In this document: positions 1 through 9,195 of the stretch, one piece after another | Numbering within the stretch: the first letter of the stretch is position 1 | How the letters are laid out: each line of letters opens with the position of its first letter | Made by a program: the position numbers and the translations under genes | Assembly (NCBI GenBank): GCA_937892705.1 | Contig: CALBGR010000008.1 | Coordinates: forward strand, 1 to 43,797 | Source: an uncultured Candidatus Saccharibacteria bacterium | GTDB taxonomy: Bacteria; Patescibacteriota; Saccharimonadia; Saccharimonadales; UBA4665 | DNA: 43,797 nucleotides | Direction of reading: 5' to 3' | The notes under the pieces: generated by a model | What the model saw: the letters and a program-made list of their open reading frames with translations, nothing else | Told to the model about the DNA's origin: nothing | Databases searched by the model: none

Positions 1-88
<88 letters not shown>

Positions 89-228
89 AGAATTTGCTTA
101 TAGCATCAGTCAAAAGACGAGATAACTATAAACAAATCAAATATGAATTGACGTTGATTTGCACTACTAGATTTTTAAGGCGCTTTTCAGAGACACCCAA
201 ACAAAGACCCCTGAAATGTACTCATCCA

Positions 229-257
229 ATGTTACGCCATCTCTTCACTACTGTCAA
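229..257 (-). promoter_or_regulatory. rRNA operon promoter (sigma70-type)
   Basis: On the minus strand, TTGACA (257-252), 17 nt, then TAACAT (234-229). Initiation near 222 would give a leader of about 130 nt before 16S. It is the best promoter match in the gap between gyrA and 16S (89-332), where I see no gene. Confidence 0.7.
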
Positions 258-332
258 GAATAAAACTGGCAACAAGTGATGTATTTTTTGTAACGCCTCT
301 CAATTTAGCCTATCTTTGGTTTGCCTATAGAA

Positions 333-2873
333 CTATTCCTCGGATTCATTATTTGCTTTTTTATCAACAAGCGCTAACGACACCACTTCATCACCTTCAT
401 TTAGGCGCATAATACGCACACCCTGGGTAGCACGACCGAGCTCTGGAATATCTTTAACGCCCAATCGAATGGTTTGACCCTGACAGGAAACGATAATAAC
501 CTCTTGGTCTTCATCTTCTGTTAAGCTCTTTACTCCAACCAAAGGACCAGTTTTTGTGTTCACTACTGCCGATCGTATTCCCACGCCACCACGAGCATGA
601 GGAGTAAATTGTGAAACTTTTGTTCGTTTACCGTATCCATTCTGACTAATTACAAAGATACTTGATCCTTCCTGAACAACATCCATACCTATCACGTGGT
701 CGTCAGTGCGCAAACGAATACCACGTACACCACGCGATGCGCGACCCATTGGACGAACATCCCTCTCATGGAATCGCATGGCCTGACCTTGAGATGTAGA
801 TATTATCACCTCGTTATTGCCATTCGTAATACGAACCCACTTGAGTTCATCACCCTCATCCAGGTTAATGGTGATTAAACCATTACTTCGAACATTTTTA
901 TATTGTTCAAATGGAGTTTTCTTAACCACACCACGCTTCGTACACATGAATAAATTATTGTCAGCTTGCGTCTGCTTGCTTACGTTAATTACTGAGCTTA
1001 CCGTTTCTTCTGGCTGAAGTTGTAGTAAATTAACCAACGCTATACCTTTGGCATTCAAATTCGCCGCCGGCACCTCGTATGTCTTTAATCGGAATACCCT
1101 ACCCTTGTTAGTAAAGAACAAGAGATAATCGTGTGTTGATGCATTTACGACATGCTCTATGACATCTTCTTCACGTGTGGCCATGCCTCGCCGACCTTTA
1201 CCACCACGGTTTTGGCGCTTGTAATCGGCTACTGGGCTTCGCTTAATATAGTTATTTGCAGTAAGCGTTACAACAACTTGCTCGTCTGGAATTAGATCTT
1301 CATCACTCATGCGACCAAGTTCTTGTGGAACAATCTTAGTGCGACGTTCATCACCGAACTGCTCCTTCATCTCTAGCAATTCTGTCTTCACTATCTTGAG
1401 AATTTCTTTTTCATCGGCCAAAATACTCTCGAGCTTTGCAATTAAAGCAAGAAGTTCAGCAAGTTCATCTTCAATCTTCTGACGCTCCAAGCCAGCCAAT
1501 GTGCGAAGTTGCATTGCCAAAATCGCCTTAGCTTGAACTTCACTCAAATTAAACTTCTCAATAAGGTTAGCTTGAGCCTCTTCTGTAGTCTGTGACGCAC
1601 GTATGGTCTCTATAACCTCGTCAATGTGATCAAGCGCTATCTTAAGACCTTCCAAGACATGCGCCCGCTCCTTGGCCTTTCTGAGTTCAAATTCTGTACG
1701 ACGACGAATAACTACCTGTCGGTGCTTGATATACTCCTGCAATATATCCACGAGCCCCAAAATGCGCGGCTGAATACCATCTACCAATGCCAACATATTG
1801 TAGTGGAAAGTCATCTGAAGTGGTGTTAGCTTGTAAAGCTGGTTCAAAATCTTTTTAGGATACGCATCCTTTTTCAGGTCAATAACAATGCGTACCGTAC
1901 CACGAGAGCTTTCATCACGTATATCACTGATACCAACGATCTTCTTATCTTTTACCAGCTCTGCTATTTTCTCGATAAGTGCGGCTTTATTAATAGCGTA
2001 TGGAATTTCAGAAATAATTAATTGCGATTTGCCTTTCTTGGTTTCTTCGGTTGTAACCACACCGCGTACAACTACACCCCCTTTACCTGTAGCAAGTGCT
2101 GTACGAATTGAGTCACGACCAAATACAATACCACCTGTTGGAAAGTCCGGACCCTTTACATACTCCATTAGGTCATCGAGTGTAGCTTCTGGATTGTCGA
2201 TCAAACACACTGCAGCATCAATAACCTCGGCAGCATTATGCGGCGGTATGTTCGTCGCCATACCGACAGCAATACCCATTTGACCATTCAGGAGAATATT
2301 TGGCAGTTTTGCAGGCAATACTTCTGGCTCTTGTTCAGAACCATCGTAGTTATCACGAAACGGCACCGTCTCCTTATCGATATCTTCCAGCAACACTTGT
2401 CCAGCTTTCGCCATGCGCGCCTCAGTATATCGCTGTGCAGCAGGCGGATCACCATCAAGTGAACCAAAGTTACCTTGTCCATCCACCAAGAGATACCGTG
2501 TAGACCACTCTTGAGCCAGGCGCACCATTGCATCATAAATAGATGCGTCCCCGTGTGGATGGTATTTACCCATCACATCACCAGTAATACGAGCACTCTT
2601 TACGAATTTGGAGCCTGGCTTCCAGTTATTTTTATCCATTGAATACAAAATACGACGATGTACTGGCTTTAGACCATCACGTACATCTGGAAGTGCACGA
2701 GACACGATCACACTCATGGAATACCGCAAATAGCTGTCTTCCATGATGTCTTCAATCGTACGCAACTCAACTGTCTTTGAATGACTCTTGTCGCCGATTA
2801 CTTCTAATGTCGACTGATTCTCGGTACGAGGTTCGTCTTGCACATTCTCTTGTGGTGTTTGCTCATCGTTCAT
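333..2873 (-). CDS. gyrA: DNA gyrase subunit A
   Basis: The 846-residue protein is the DNA-cleaving and rejoining subunit of gyrase, which introduces negative supercoils with GyrB. The winged-helix region holds YHPHGDASIYD (about residues 104-114) and the catalytic tyrosine lies in AAQRYTEAR (Tyr149). The C-terminal pinwheel contains a GyrA-box-like QNRGGKG, which favours gyrase over topoisomerase IV. The start ATG follows a good GAGGT ribosome site that overlaps the gyrB stop; only 9 nt separate the two genes, so they form one operon in the order gyrB-gyrA. At the position equivalent to E. coli Ser83 there is Ala110, a residue linked to reduced quinolone sensitivity in other bacteria; Asp114 matches E. 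coli Asp87. Confidence 0.97.
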   Translation of the reverse strand: MNDEQTPQENVQDEPRTENQSTLEVIGDKSHSKTVELRTIEDIMEDSYLRYSMSVIVSRALPDVRDGLKPVHRRILYSMDKNNWKPGSKFVKSARITGDVMGKYHPHGDASIYDAMVRLAQEWSTRYLLVDGQGNFGSLDGDPPAAQRYTEARMAKAGQVLLEDIDKETVPFRDNYDGSEQEPEVLPAKLPNILLNGQMGIAVGMATNIPPHNAAEVIDAAVCLIDNPEATLDDLMEYVKGPDFPTGGIVFGRDSIRTALATGKGGVVVRGVVTTEETKKGKSQLIISEIPYAINKAALIEKIAELVKDKKIVGISDIRDESSRGTVRIVIDLKKDAYPKKILNQLYKLTPLQMTFHYNMLALVDGIQPRILGLVDILQEYIKHRQVVIRRRTEFELRKAKERAHVLEGLKIALDHIDEVIETIRASQTTEEAQANLIEKFNLSEVQAKAILAMQLRTLAGLERQKIEDELAELLALIAKLESILADEKEILKIVKTELLEMKEQFGDERRTKIVPQELGRMSDEDLIPDEQVVVTLTANNYIKRSPVADYKRQNRGGKGRRGMATREEDVIEHVVNASTHDYLLFFTNKGRVFRLKTYEVPAANLNAKGIALVNLLQLQPEETVSSVINVSKQTQADNNLFMCTKRGVVKKTPFEQYKNVRSNGLITINLDEGDELKWVRITNGNNEVIISTSQGQAMRFHERDVRPMGRASRGVRGIRLRTDDHVIGMDVVQEGSSIFVISQNGYGKRTKVSQFTPHARGGVGIRSAVVNTKTGPLVGVKSLTEDEDQEVIIVSCQGQTIRLGVKDIPELGRATQGVRIMRLNEGDEVVSLALVDKKANNESEE

Positions 2874-2882
2874 ATATTACCT

Positions 2883-4847
2883 CTAAATATCCAAGTCCTT
2901 AACAAATTTTGCATGCGTCTGAATGAAGTTTTTTCGAAGGTCCACTTCTGAACCCATCAATTTACTGAAAATTGCATCTGCCTTTTCGGCGTCTTCGAGA
3001 CGAACCTGTACCAGTACACGGTTTTCAGGATTCATTGTCGTCTCCCACAATTGCTCAGCGTCCATTTCTCCTAGACCCTTATAGCGCTGTATGTCAGTAA
3101 GACCTGCTTGCTTACGACGATCATCCTTTGGGTTAATAGTGGCACCGCGTTCACGACGTTCAGCAATAAGCTTATCTACAATCGCATCGCGCTCTTCGTC
3201 ACTGTAGGCATACCAACGCTTATTGCCTTGTCCTTTCAATAGATATAGTGGCGGTTTTGCAAGATACAGATGCCCGCCATCGATAATCGGTTTCATATGA
3301 CGGAAGAAAAAGGTCATCAAAAGTGTTGCAATATGGCTACCATCCACATCAGCATCGGTCATGATAATAATGCGGTGATAGCGCAGACCATCCATGCTAA
3401 ATTGATCTTCAATACCAACACCCAACGCCTTAATCAGCGTCACAATTTCATTATTAGCGAGCATCTTATCTAATCGTGCACGTTCTACATTCAACACCTT
3501 ACCGCGAAGCGGCAAGATAGCTTGCGTCTTGCTATCGCGACCAACTTTTGCTGAACCACCCGCTGAATCACCCTCTACAATATAAAGCTCAGAGTCTTCA
3601 GGATTACGACTTGAACAGTCAGCTAGTTTACCGGGCAGACCTGACCCATCAAGCGCTCCTTTACGAATAATATTCTCACGAGCTGCACGAGCGGCCTTAC
3701 GTGCACGAGCCGCCAAAAGCGCCTTGCCAACAATCTTCTTAGCAACTGCAGGATGTTCCTCAAGGTAATAAGCAAGATATTCATTAGTAACCTGCTCTAC
3801 ATAACCACGGATTTCTGGATTACCGAGCTTATTCTTCGTCTGGCCCTCAAACTGCGGATTTGGAAGCTTTACCAAAATAACCGCTGTCAAACCTTCACGA
3901 CAATCTTCACCGGTTAAGTTCTCTTCCTTCTCTTTAATCAAGCCATTCTTACGAGCATAATCATTAATTACACGAGTTAACGCAGCGCGAAATCCTGTGA
4001 GGTGTGTACCACCATCAGGGTTGAGCACGTTATTAGCGAACGCCTTGATAGTCTCATTAAACGAATCAGTATATTGTACAGCTATTTCTACCTGTACATC
4101 ATTCACCATTTTGTCGACGTAAAACACATCATCATCGACAACGTCTTTACCAATATTAAGATGTTTTACGTAAGATTTAATACCACCTTCGAAATAAAAT
4201 CCGTACCTTTTGCCAGTAACTTCGTCCTTGAGCGAGGTTCTTATACCTTTTGTGAGATACGCTGCATGACGAAGTCGATCAAGGATCGTATCGTAGTTAA
4301 ACTTAGTTGTTTCAAAGATAGTATCGTCTGGGTAAAATGTAATTTCCGTACCCGTACGATCTGTTTTACCTACTACCTCAAGTGGCCCTTGCGGTACGCC
4401 AGTTTCGTAATGCTGCTCATAAATTTTGCCATCACGATATACACGTACAGAAAGCTTACGAGAAAGCGCATTTACTACACTCGAACCAACACCATGCAAA
4501 CCACCAGAAACCTTGTAGCCTCCCCCACCAAATTTACCACCAGCATGCAACACAGTCAGTACTGTTTCTACCGTACTCTTGCCAGTTTTAGGGTGAATAT
4601 CAACAGGAATACCGCGACCATTATCGGTAACACGAATACCGTTCTCTTCGAGCATTTCTACCTGAACTTCGGTTGCGTAGCCTGCTAACGCTTCGTCGAT
4701 ACAGTTGTCTACGATTTCCCATACCAGATGATGCAAACCTTCGACACCAGTACCCCCGATATACATACCAGGACGCTTACGAACTGGTTCAAGCCCCTCA
4801 AGAACCTGAATCTGATCAGCTTTATAGTCTTGTGTTTGCTTAGCCAC
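2883..4847 (-). CDS. gyrB: DNA gyrase subunit B
   Basis: The 654-residue ATPase subunit of gyrase. The GHKL ATPase domain shows VTDNGRGIPVD and GGLHGVGSSVVNALS in the first 130 residues. The transducer follows, then the TOPRIM domain with EGDSAGGSAK and the metal-binding DADVDGSHI. The C terminus has RYKGLGEM and DLRKNFI as in other GyrB proteins. The start is GTG, with a GAGGG ribosome site upstream. It is the first gene of a gyrB-gyrA operon. dnaA, dnaN and recF are not beside it, so this is not the classical origin arrangement. Confidence 0.97.
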   Translation of the reverse strand: MAKQTQDYKADQIQVLEGLEPVRKRPGMYIGGTGVEGLHHLVWEIVDNCIDEALAGYATEVQVEMLEENGIRVTDNGRGIPVDIHPKTGKSTVETVLTVLHAGGKFGGGGYKVSGGLHGVGSSVVNALSRKLSVRVYRDGKIYEQHYETGVPQGPLEVVGKTDRTGTEITFYPDDTIFETTKFNYDTILDRLRHAAYLTKGIRTSLKDEVTGKRYGFYFEGGIKSYVKHLNIGKDVVDDDVFYVDKMVNDVQVEIAVQYTDSFNETIKAFANNVLNPDGGTHLTGFRAALTRVINDYARKNGLIKEKEENLTGEDCREGLTAVILVKLPNPQFEGQTKNKLGNPEIRGYVEQVTNEYLAYYLEEHPAVAKKIVGKALLAARARKAARAARENIIRKGALDGSGLPGKLADCSSRNPEDSELYIVEGDSAGGSAKVGRDSKTQAILPLRGKVLNVERARLDKMLANNEIVTLIKALGVGIEDQFSMDGLRYHRIIIMTDADVDGSHIATLLMTFFFRHMKPIIDGGHLYLAKPPLYLLKGQGNKRWYAYSDEERDAIVDKLIAERRERGATINPKDDRRKQAGLTDIQRYKGLGEMDAEQLWETTMNPENRVLVQVRLEDAEKADAIFSKLMGSEVDLRKNFIQTHAKFVKDLDI

Positions 4848-4904
4848 GTTTAAAATAACCCTCGCTTTTGTATTTAGTTGTATAAGCCCACTACTTACTA
4901 ATTA

Positions 4905-4933
4905 ATTATATCTTATAGTGGTACACTGCGCAA
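4905..4933 (-). promoter_or_regulatory. Probable gyrBA promoter
   Basis: On the minus strand TTGCGC (4933-4928), 17 nt, TATAAT (4910-4905). It lies in the 90-nt gap between the TraG-like ATPase stop and the gyrB GTG. The -10 is perfect and the -35 is partial. Confidence 0.55.
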
Positions 4934-4937
4934 CTTT

Positions 4938-7844
4938 TTACTTGTCTTGGTTTTTCTGTGTTTCATCAAGTGATTTCAGATTTCCTTCACGATCAATGTA
5001 AATAGTGTCTGATTGATTTTCTTCACTAACATCTTTAGATGCACGCAAATTTACTTCCCCGCTCGACGAAGAGGCATTTGATACGGACGAAGGCGTTATT
5101 TTTTCGGCTTGCCGCAAGGACCCGCTAGATCCATCTGTAGACATAGGAGTAGCCGCCGGGTTAGAAAAACGACTTGGTCCTGCAGCACCTGGAGAAACCG
5201 GACGAGTATATGGAGATGTCTGATTTTTCTTCTTCAGCCACTCATCCAAGAATGAACCACCACCTACTCCAGAGGACGCAGAACGCGCTCCCGCAGTACC
5301 AGTCGAAGTACCACCAAACGAACCAGCAGCCGAGCCGCCAAACTGTGAAGAACTACTATACGGATATCTATTTGCTACTGAAGAAAACGCGGGAGCTGGC
5401 GGCGTCTTTGTTTTCAGTCTTTCAAAAATCTCCTTTTCAACTTTTGCTTTTGGTCGGCCGTATTTTGCAGCAGAAAGCTGTTTCAAAGCTTCTGCAAGTT
5501 TAGGATTAGAAGAACCAAGCGGCGGCAATGTAGCCATGCTAAACGGCTGTGTCGGCACGCCATTAACAAGTGTACGTATAACTGTATTATAATTAGGTAT
5601 GCGCAATAAATCTTCCCCATCAAATTGCGGCTGGAAATAACGCGACAGCGCCTCAACATCATTCTGACCAATTCGAAATGACACTATAGTACCCATGTTT
5701 CCAAATACCGCATCACGAATCTCCTCTGTGAGCTGTGTCGTAAACTGATTCGCCACAATAAGGTTAAGATGATACTTTCTTGCTTCGGACATGATTGTTG
5801 CAAACGAATCAGTAGAAAAGTTCTGGAACTCATCTACGTATAGTGCAAAATCACGCCGTTCACTTTCCGGCACATTCGCCCTGCTCATAGCAGCTGCCTG
5901 GAACTTCATCACAAACACCATACCAAGCAGCTTAGAATTGAGCTCACCGGTACGACCTTTGCTGAGATTTACTAGTAAAATCTTGCCCTCATCCATGATC
6001 TGGCGCAGATTAAACGAGCTCTTAGTCTGCCCAATAATATTGCGCATCATTTCATTAGATAAAAATGCACCAAATTTACTCACAAACCAGCTTGTTACTT
6101 CACCAAATTCATTAGAGCGCTGGCTTGCGGGCATTTCCTTTTCCCAAAATTCACGCACATTCAGATCAGTGACGTACTGCAACTTCTGCTTTACATACTG
6201 CGGATCCCTAAACAGCTTTGGAATATCTATAAAGGTGCCGCCTGCAGGATCAGCCATAACAGTTAATGCTGCATTTCTGAACAAATGCTCATACCGCGGA
6301 CCCATAATGCCTTGTCGTTGCGGATCGTACAACTTATACAGCATATTTAATGCTTCTTGTACTAAGAAATCCTTTTGATCAGGCGTTTCAAATTCGAACA
6401 AATTTAGGCCCATAGGATAATCGGTATCAGATGGACAGAAATAAATAACGTCTTCAGTCCGCTCTCTCGGCACCATAGACAACAGTGTCTCAACCGTATC
6501 GCCGTGCGGATCCACAAACGCAAACCCGTTGCCGCTTAACATATCCTGAAGTGCAAGGTTTTCCAGAAAAGTCGATTTACCGGTACCGGTTTGACCTACT
6601 GCATACATATGCCGCTGTCTGTCTACACGAGACAAATACACCGGCTTCTTAACACCACGAAAGATATTATATCCGAGCAACAAGCCTTCAGTTGGCATAT
6701 TGCGCGGACCGTCTACTTGTTTAGAGTCCTGACGCTCCAATTGTGAAGTTGGCGTACTGTGCTGATCAGGAAAATGAAACAGCGTTGCTAATTCAACCGC
6801 ATTGAGAATAGTTTTATTTTTATTCTGCGGGAATAAACGCAGGACATAATCTGATACCAAATTTGCCGGATCATCGGTAGCAACAAACTTAAAGCCATTC
6901 TTTCCCGGTGCATCATACAGAGAAAAACTGGCTACAATATTGCTTAGCAGCGCTTGAGCGCGCTGATTAACATTAGAAGACACTACCAGCCTAATAACCA
7001 CCTCGTACCCCGGCGATCGGGTTTTATCGTGTATTGCATCTATAATTGACTGCTCCAGGCTAGAAAGTTCTTTTCCAGATTTGTTATCGTCTTTACTTTC
7101 CGGCGGTTTCGCAAGCGCAGTGATAGCATCTTTAGCCCAAGAACCAGAACTTTGTAGCAAGGTATTTTTCTTGTCAGTCCCCTTCTTTTTCTTTTCAGCC
7201 AAAGAATTCGCTGTTTTGCGCCACTCAGGGTTAGCTGGCCGAATCAATAGCTGAATTGCAGCACCATCATGTTTTTCCAGCCCAGCTAACGCGTTTAAAA
7301 GCGCCTGCATAGTGTCACGCTTCAAATCCTGATACGTTGCAATCGGATACGCAAATGGCTCTTTGAGCTCCAGTTCACCACCAGCGACCCCATTGAGCTT
7401 CCCTACTTCGCTAAAAATATTGTGTTCTGGCACTTCCTCAAGTCTCGCTGACGGATACGCACTAACAATTGCTTGCTTTACCACTTCTATCAGCGGTACA
7501 GGTACAGCTGCATAAAAATTTACCGCCCCATGAGAACCAACAATCTCAAATGCAAAGTGTCGTTGACCATATTTCTTTACATGACTACCTTTCTGCGCAG
7601 TACTCGCAATAATATTGTAGATAATCTGCGCCTTTGAAATATTTTCATCTACCACATCACGAACATCGCGACCACCCACTTCTGTATCATCACTTGGAGG
7701 TGGCAGATAAATCATAAGCGGCACCATTTTGAGCCCGCGCTCTACATTCTTAGCAGCCTGAATACGTTGCCGATTCTTAATATATAGTAAGATACCCATC
7801 CCACCGAAAGCCGCCAACAGAAATAGAGTAACTAGATATATCAT
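4938..7844 (-). CDS. TraG/VirD4-type membrane-anchored P-loop ATPase
   Basis: A 968-residue protein of the type IV secretion coupling-protein/HerA-like ATPase class. Residues 3-22 form one N-terminal membrane segment. Residues 60-390 are a CPR-type extension without a motif I can name. Then come Walker A GQTGTGKS (417-424) and Walker B FALYVDEFQNF (about 666-676). Residues from about 800 are rich in Ser, Gly, Pro and Thr and look disordered. Such ATPases pump or thread DNA or protein at the membrane, but no VirB channel, relaxase or other conjugation gene is visible, so conjugation cannot be claimed. Its start overlaps the stop of the upstream 125-residue gene (ATGA), so the two are translationally coupled. 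Confidence 0.8.
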   Translation of the reverse strand: MIYLVTLFLLAAFGGMGILLYIKNRQRIQAAKNVERGLKMVPLMIYLPPPSDDTEVGGRDVRDVVDENISKAQIIYNIIASTAQKGSHVKKYGQRHFAFEIVGSHGAVNFYAAVPVPLIEVVKQAIVSAYPSARLEEVPEHNIFSEVGKLNGVAGGELELKEPFAYPIATYQDLKRDTMQALLNALAGLEKHDGAAIQLLIRPANPEWRKTANSLAEKKKKGTDKKNTLLQSSGSWAKDAITALAKPPESKDDNKSGKELSSLEQSIIDAIHDKTRSPGYEVVIRLVVSSNVNQRAQALLSNIVASFSLYDAPGKNGFKFVATDDPANLVSDYVLRLFPQNKNKTILNAVELATLFHFPDQHSTPTSQLERQDSKQVDGPRNMPTEGLLLGYNIFRGVKKPVYLSRVDRQRHMYAVGQTGTGKSTFLENLALQDMLSGNGFAFVDPHGDTVETLLSMVPRERTEDVIYFCPSDTDYPMGLNLFEFETPDQKDFLVQEALNMLYKLYDPQRQGIMGPRYEHLFRNAALTVMADPAGGTFIDIPKLFRDPQYVKQKLQYVTDLNVREFWEKEMPASQRSNEFGEVTSWFVSKFGAFLSNEMMRNIIGQTKSSFNLRQIMDEGKILLVNLSKGRTGELNSKLLGMVFVMKFQAAAMSRANVPESERRDFALYVDEFQNFSTDSFATIMSEARKYHLNLIVANQFTTQLTEEIRDAVFGNMGTIVSFRIGQNDVEALSRYFQPQFDGEDLLRIPNYNTVIRTLVNGVPTQPFSMATLPPLGSSNPKLAEALKQLSAAKYGRPKAKVEKEIFERLKTKTPPAPAFSSVANRYPYSSSSQFGGSAAGSFGGTSTGTAGARSASSGVGGGSFLDEWLKKKNQTSPYTRPVSPGAAGPSRFSNPAATPMSTDGSSGSLRQAEKITPSSVSNASSSSGEVNLRASKDVSEENQSDTIYIDREGNLKSLDETQKNQDK

Positions 7845-8218
7845 GCCGTTTCCTTATCGCTAGAAACTCTAATCTCTTTTCCGTACCGACCAGCAATATA
7901 TTGTGCCTTTATCTTCTCAAACTCATGGCTTAACTTACGAGGATCCGAAACATACTGCTGCATTAATTGGTTTATTTTTGTTACCCACACTGGGTCAATT
8001 ATGTCCGTATCAGCAATGGGCGCCGGAGCCGGAGATGCTGCTGCAGGAGCAGCTGAAGACACAGCCGGTGACAACTGAGAGGCAGGCTGAGAGCCGCTCG
8101 CAGACTCCTGTGTTTGCTGTAAATTATTACTCGCTGGATGCGCAGACGCACCAACATCACCCAATACTGGCTGCGGCAAACTACCATGTGTATATTGTTG
8201 CGTCTGATTATCATCCAT
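7841..8218 (-). CDS. Small Ala/Pro/Ser-rich protein, coupled to the TraG-like ATPase
   Basis: 125 residues. The first 75 or so are low-complexity (Gln, Ala, Ser, Pro) and probably disordered. The last 50, from about VWVTKINQLMQQY to the end, look like a compact helical unit. No signal peptide or known domain is recognised. The ATG follows an AAGG ribosome site, and a promoter-like TTGTGT-17-TATACT lies at 8258-8230. The ATGA overlap with the ATPase gene suggests a partner or adaptor of that ATPase. Function unknown. Confidence 0.65.
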   Translation of the reverse strand: MDDNQTQQYTHGSLPQPVLGDVGASAHPASNNLQQTQESASGSQPASQLSPAVSSAAPAAASPAPAPIADTDIIDPVWVTKINQLMQQYVSDPRKLSHEFEKIKAQYIAGRYGKEIRVSSDKETA

Positions 8219-8229
8219 ACCTTATATAT

Positions 8230-8258
8230 AGTATAGCGACCAGATACAGAACACACAA
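8230..8258 (-). promoter_or_regulatory. Promoter of the TraG-like operon
   Basis: Minus strand TTGTGT (8258-8253), 17 nt, TATACT (8235-8230), just upstream of the ATG at 8218. Confidence 0.5.
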
Positions 8259-8273
8259 TTTAATAGATGAATT

Positions 8274-8630
8274 CTAGGTGCTTCTAATAAACGTGCGATT
8301 GAAGTATAAATACAGCAGTACAAATAGCCCCACAGTCAAGACGACATCTTTAATAGCAAGCTGACCTATAGACTGAAGAATGAGTAAAAATACTGGCACA
8401 CAGGCCACAGCAAGTGCTGTTCGCCTAATACGGCGTGTAGTCCATGAAATAATATCGAGTCTTCGTAAAACCAATATCACTAAGCCCAATGCCGCGTAGA
8501 ATAATGCATAGAGCAATAAAAATAAAACTATAAATACTACTGCTGGCACATTCTCTGGATTTGTAGCAACAAACAACACACCAATACCAACCGTCGCAAT
8601 GAATCCGATCATTAGCAATCTATAAACCAT
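8274..8630 (-). CDS. Small integral membrane protein, unknown function
   Basis: 118 residues with about four hydrophobic segments (roughly 4-22, 27-55, 72-90 and 95-112) joined by short basic loops. No conserved motif is recognised. It lies 55 nt upstream of the TraG-like operon on the same strand and may be expressed with it. The ATG at 8630 has no clear Shine-Dalgarno site. A real gene is likely because the frame fills the space cleanly with a typical membrane-protein composition. Confidence 0.6.
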   Translation of the reverse strand: MVYRLLMIGFIATVGIGVLFVATNPENVPAVVFIVLFLLLYALFYAALGLVILVLRRLDIISWTTRRIRRTALAVACVPVFLLILQSIGQLAIKDVVLTVGLFVLLYLYFNRTFIRST

Positions 8631-8663
8631 GACTTCAGTTTATATACATTTTCGCACTTGGGC

Positions 8664-8694
8664 AAAAATAAAAAAGCCATCCAATACGGATAGC
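8664..8694 (-). terminator. Intrinsic terminator of the 8.7-kb structured RNA
   Basis: On the minus strand a 7-bp stem (GCTATCC/GGATGGC, 8694-8688 and 8682-8676) is followed by a T-rich tract (8675-8664). It ends the RNA predicted at 8858-8665. Confidence 0.75.
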
Positions 8695-8858
8695 TTGTAT
8701 TTTGTTTACACATAGCGCCAAAGGCAGCAAATCCGCTGCACAAAAACTAGACTATTAGAGCGCTTGCTGCCTGTTGGCTTTGACTGACCGCTCTTACGAC
8801 CTTTAGGGTCGAAAAGAGCGCCGGATTGTTAAAGTAAGTTTTTGTTTTTGCCTTACTT
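8665..8858 (-). ncRNA. Structured non-coding RNA of about 195 nt, family not recognised
   Basis: This minus-strand unit has a consensus promoter (TTGACA-17-TAATAT, 8893-8865) and an intrinsic terminator (8694-8664), with no convincing reading frame between. From the predicted 5' end it forms: a 7-bp hairpin with an A-rich loop (8858-8832); a hairpin of CGCTCTT/AAGAGCG with an inner CGACC/GGTCG stem (8820-8789); and a long hairpin around GGCAGCAA/TTGCTGCC (8771-8723), with extra pairs outside. It lacks the SRP domain IV motif, a tmRNA tag frame and RNase P motifs. It could be a diverged 6S-type or lineage-specific RNA. Confidence 0.6.
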
Positions 8859-8864
8859 ACTTCC

Positions 8865-8893
8865 ATATTAGCACAAGCGCTTAATTATGTCAA
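8865..8893 (-). promoter_or_regulatory. Strong promoter of the 8.7-kb structured RNA
   Basis: Minus strand TTGACA (8893-8888), exactly 17 nt, TATA-like TAATAT (8870-8865). The expected start (about 8858) coincides with the first base of a perfect stem. Confidence 0.75.
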
Positions 8894-8993
8894 TACCCTT
8901 ATGCTTTTATGTTTGTGTGTTATTTTCGGACATTTTTGGATGCGTTGCATAAGACTTATACACAGGTATTTTTTACATTAAGCATAAATGGTA

Positions 8994-9022
8994 TTGACAT
9001 AAAAATTTGTAATTTATAAGAT
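8994..9022 (+). promoter_or_regulatory. Strong promoter of the small RNA/comM leader
   Basis: Plus strand TTGACA (8994-8999), 17 nt, TAAGAT (9017-9022). Initiation at about 9029 would begin at a perfect hairpin. It diverges from the minus-strand promoter at 8865-8893; the 100 nt between them are AT-rich with nothing else recognised. Confidence 0.7.
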
Positions 9023-9028
9023 AAGAAT

Positions 9029-9106
9029 AGCACTTGAACAAAAAAAGTGCTCAAAAACAAAAACGACTAAAAACAACGGCTTCTCGCAGGCCGTTGTTTT
9101 CTTTTT
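9029..9106 (+). ncRNA. Small RNA or attenuated leader upstream of comM
   Basis: About 78 nt. It starts with a hairpin (AGCACTT 9029-9035 / AAGTGCT 9045-9051), has an A-rich linker, and ends in an intrinsic terminator (10-bp stem 9071-9080 / 9090-9099, then TTTTCTTTTT). No ATG lies inside. The 9-nt terminator loop is TTCTCGCAG (9081-9089), complementary to loops in the thrS leader and in the minus-strand RNA at 18.9 kb. It may be a free small RNA or a premature-termination leader for comM, which begins 90 nt downstream. Confidence 0.55.
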
Positions 9107-9195
9107 GGGCACTTTTACTCACTATGCGCAACCAATAGACATATTTAATGATTAGTTAATCAAAAGTTTTCTATAGGTCCTTATAATGCTTTCTG

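Noticed and set aside
1888..2283. 131-codon plus-strand frame inside gyrA, and many similar frames opposite real genes.
   Set aside because: They lie antisense to conserved domains and show no domain, ribosome site or gene-like composition.
4938..8218. TraG/VirD4-like ATPase as proof of a conjugation system.
   Set aside because: No VirB channel, relaxase or oriT is visible; similar ATPases are common in CPR genomes.
8665..8858. SRP RNA or tmRNA as the identity of the 195-nt RNA.
   Set aside because: The SRP GGAAG/AGCAGCC loop and a tmRNA tag frame or tRNA-like ends are missing.
8957..8965. TTATACACA, a DnaA-box-like nonamer in an AT-rich gap not far from gyrB/gyrA; possible oriC.
   Set aside because: Only one box was seen, about one is expected by chance, and dnaA, dnaN and recF are not nearby.
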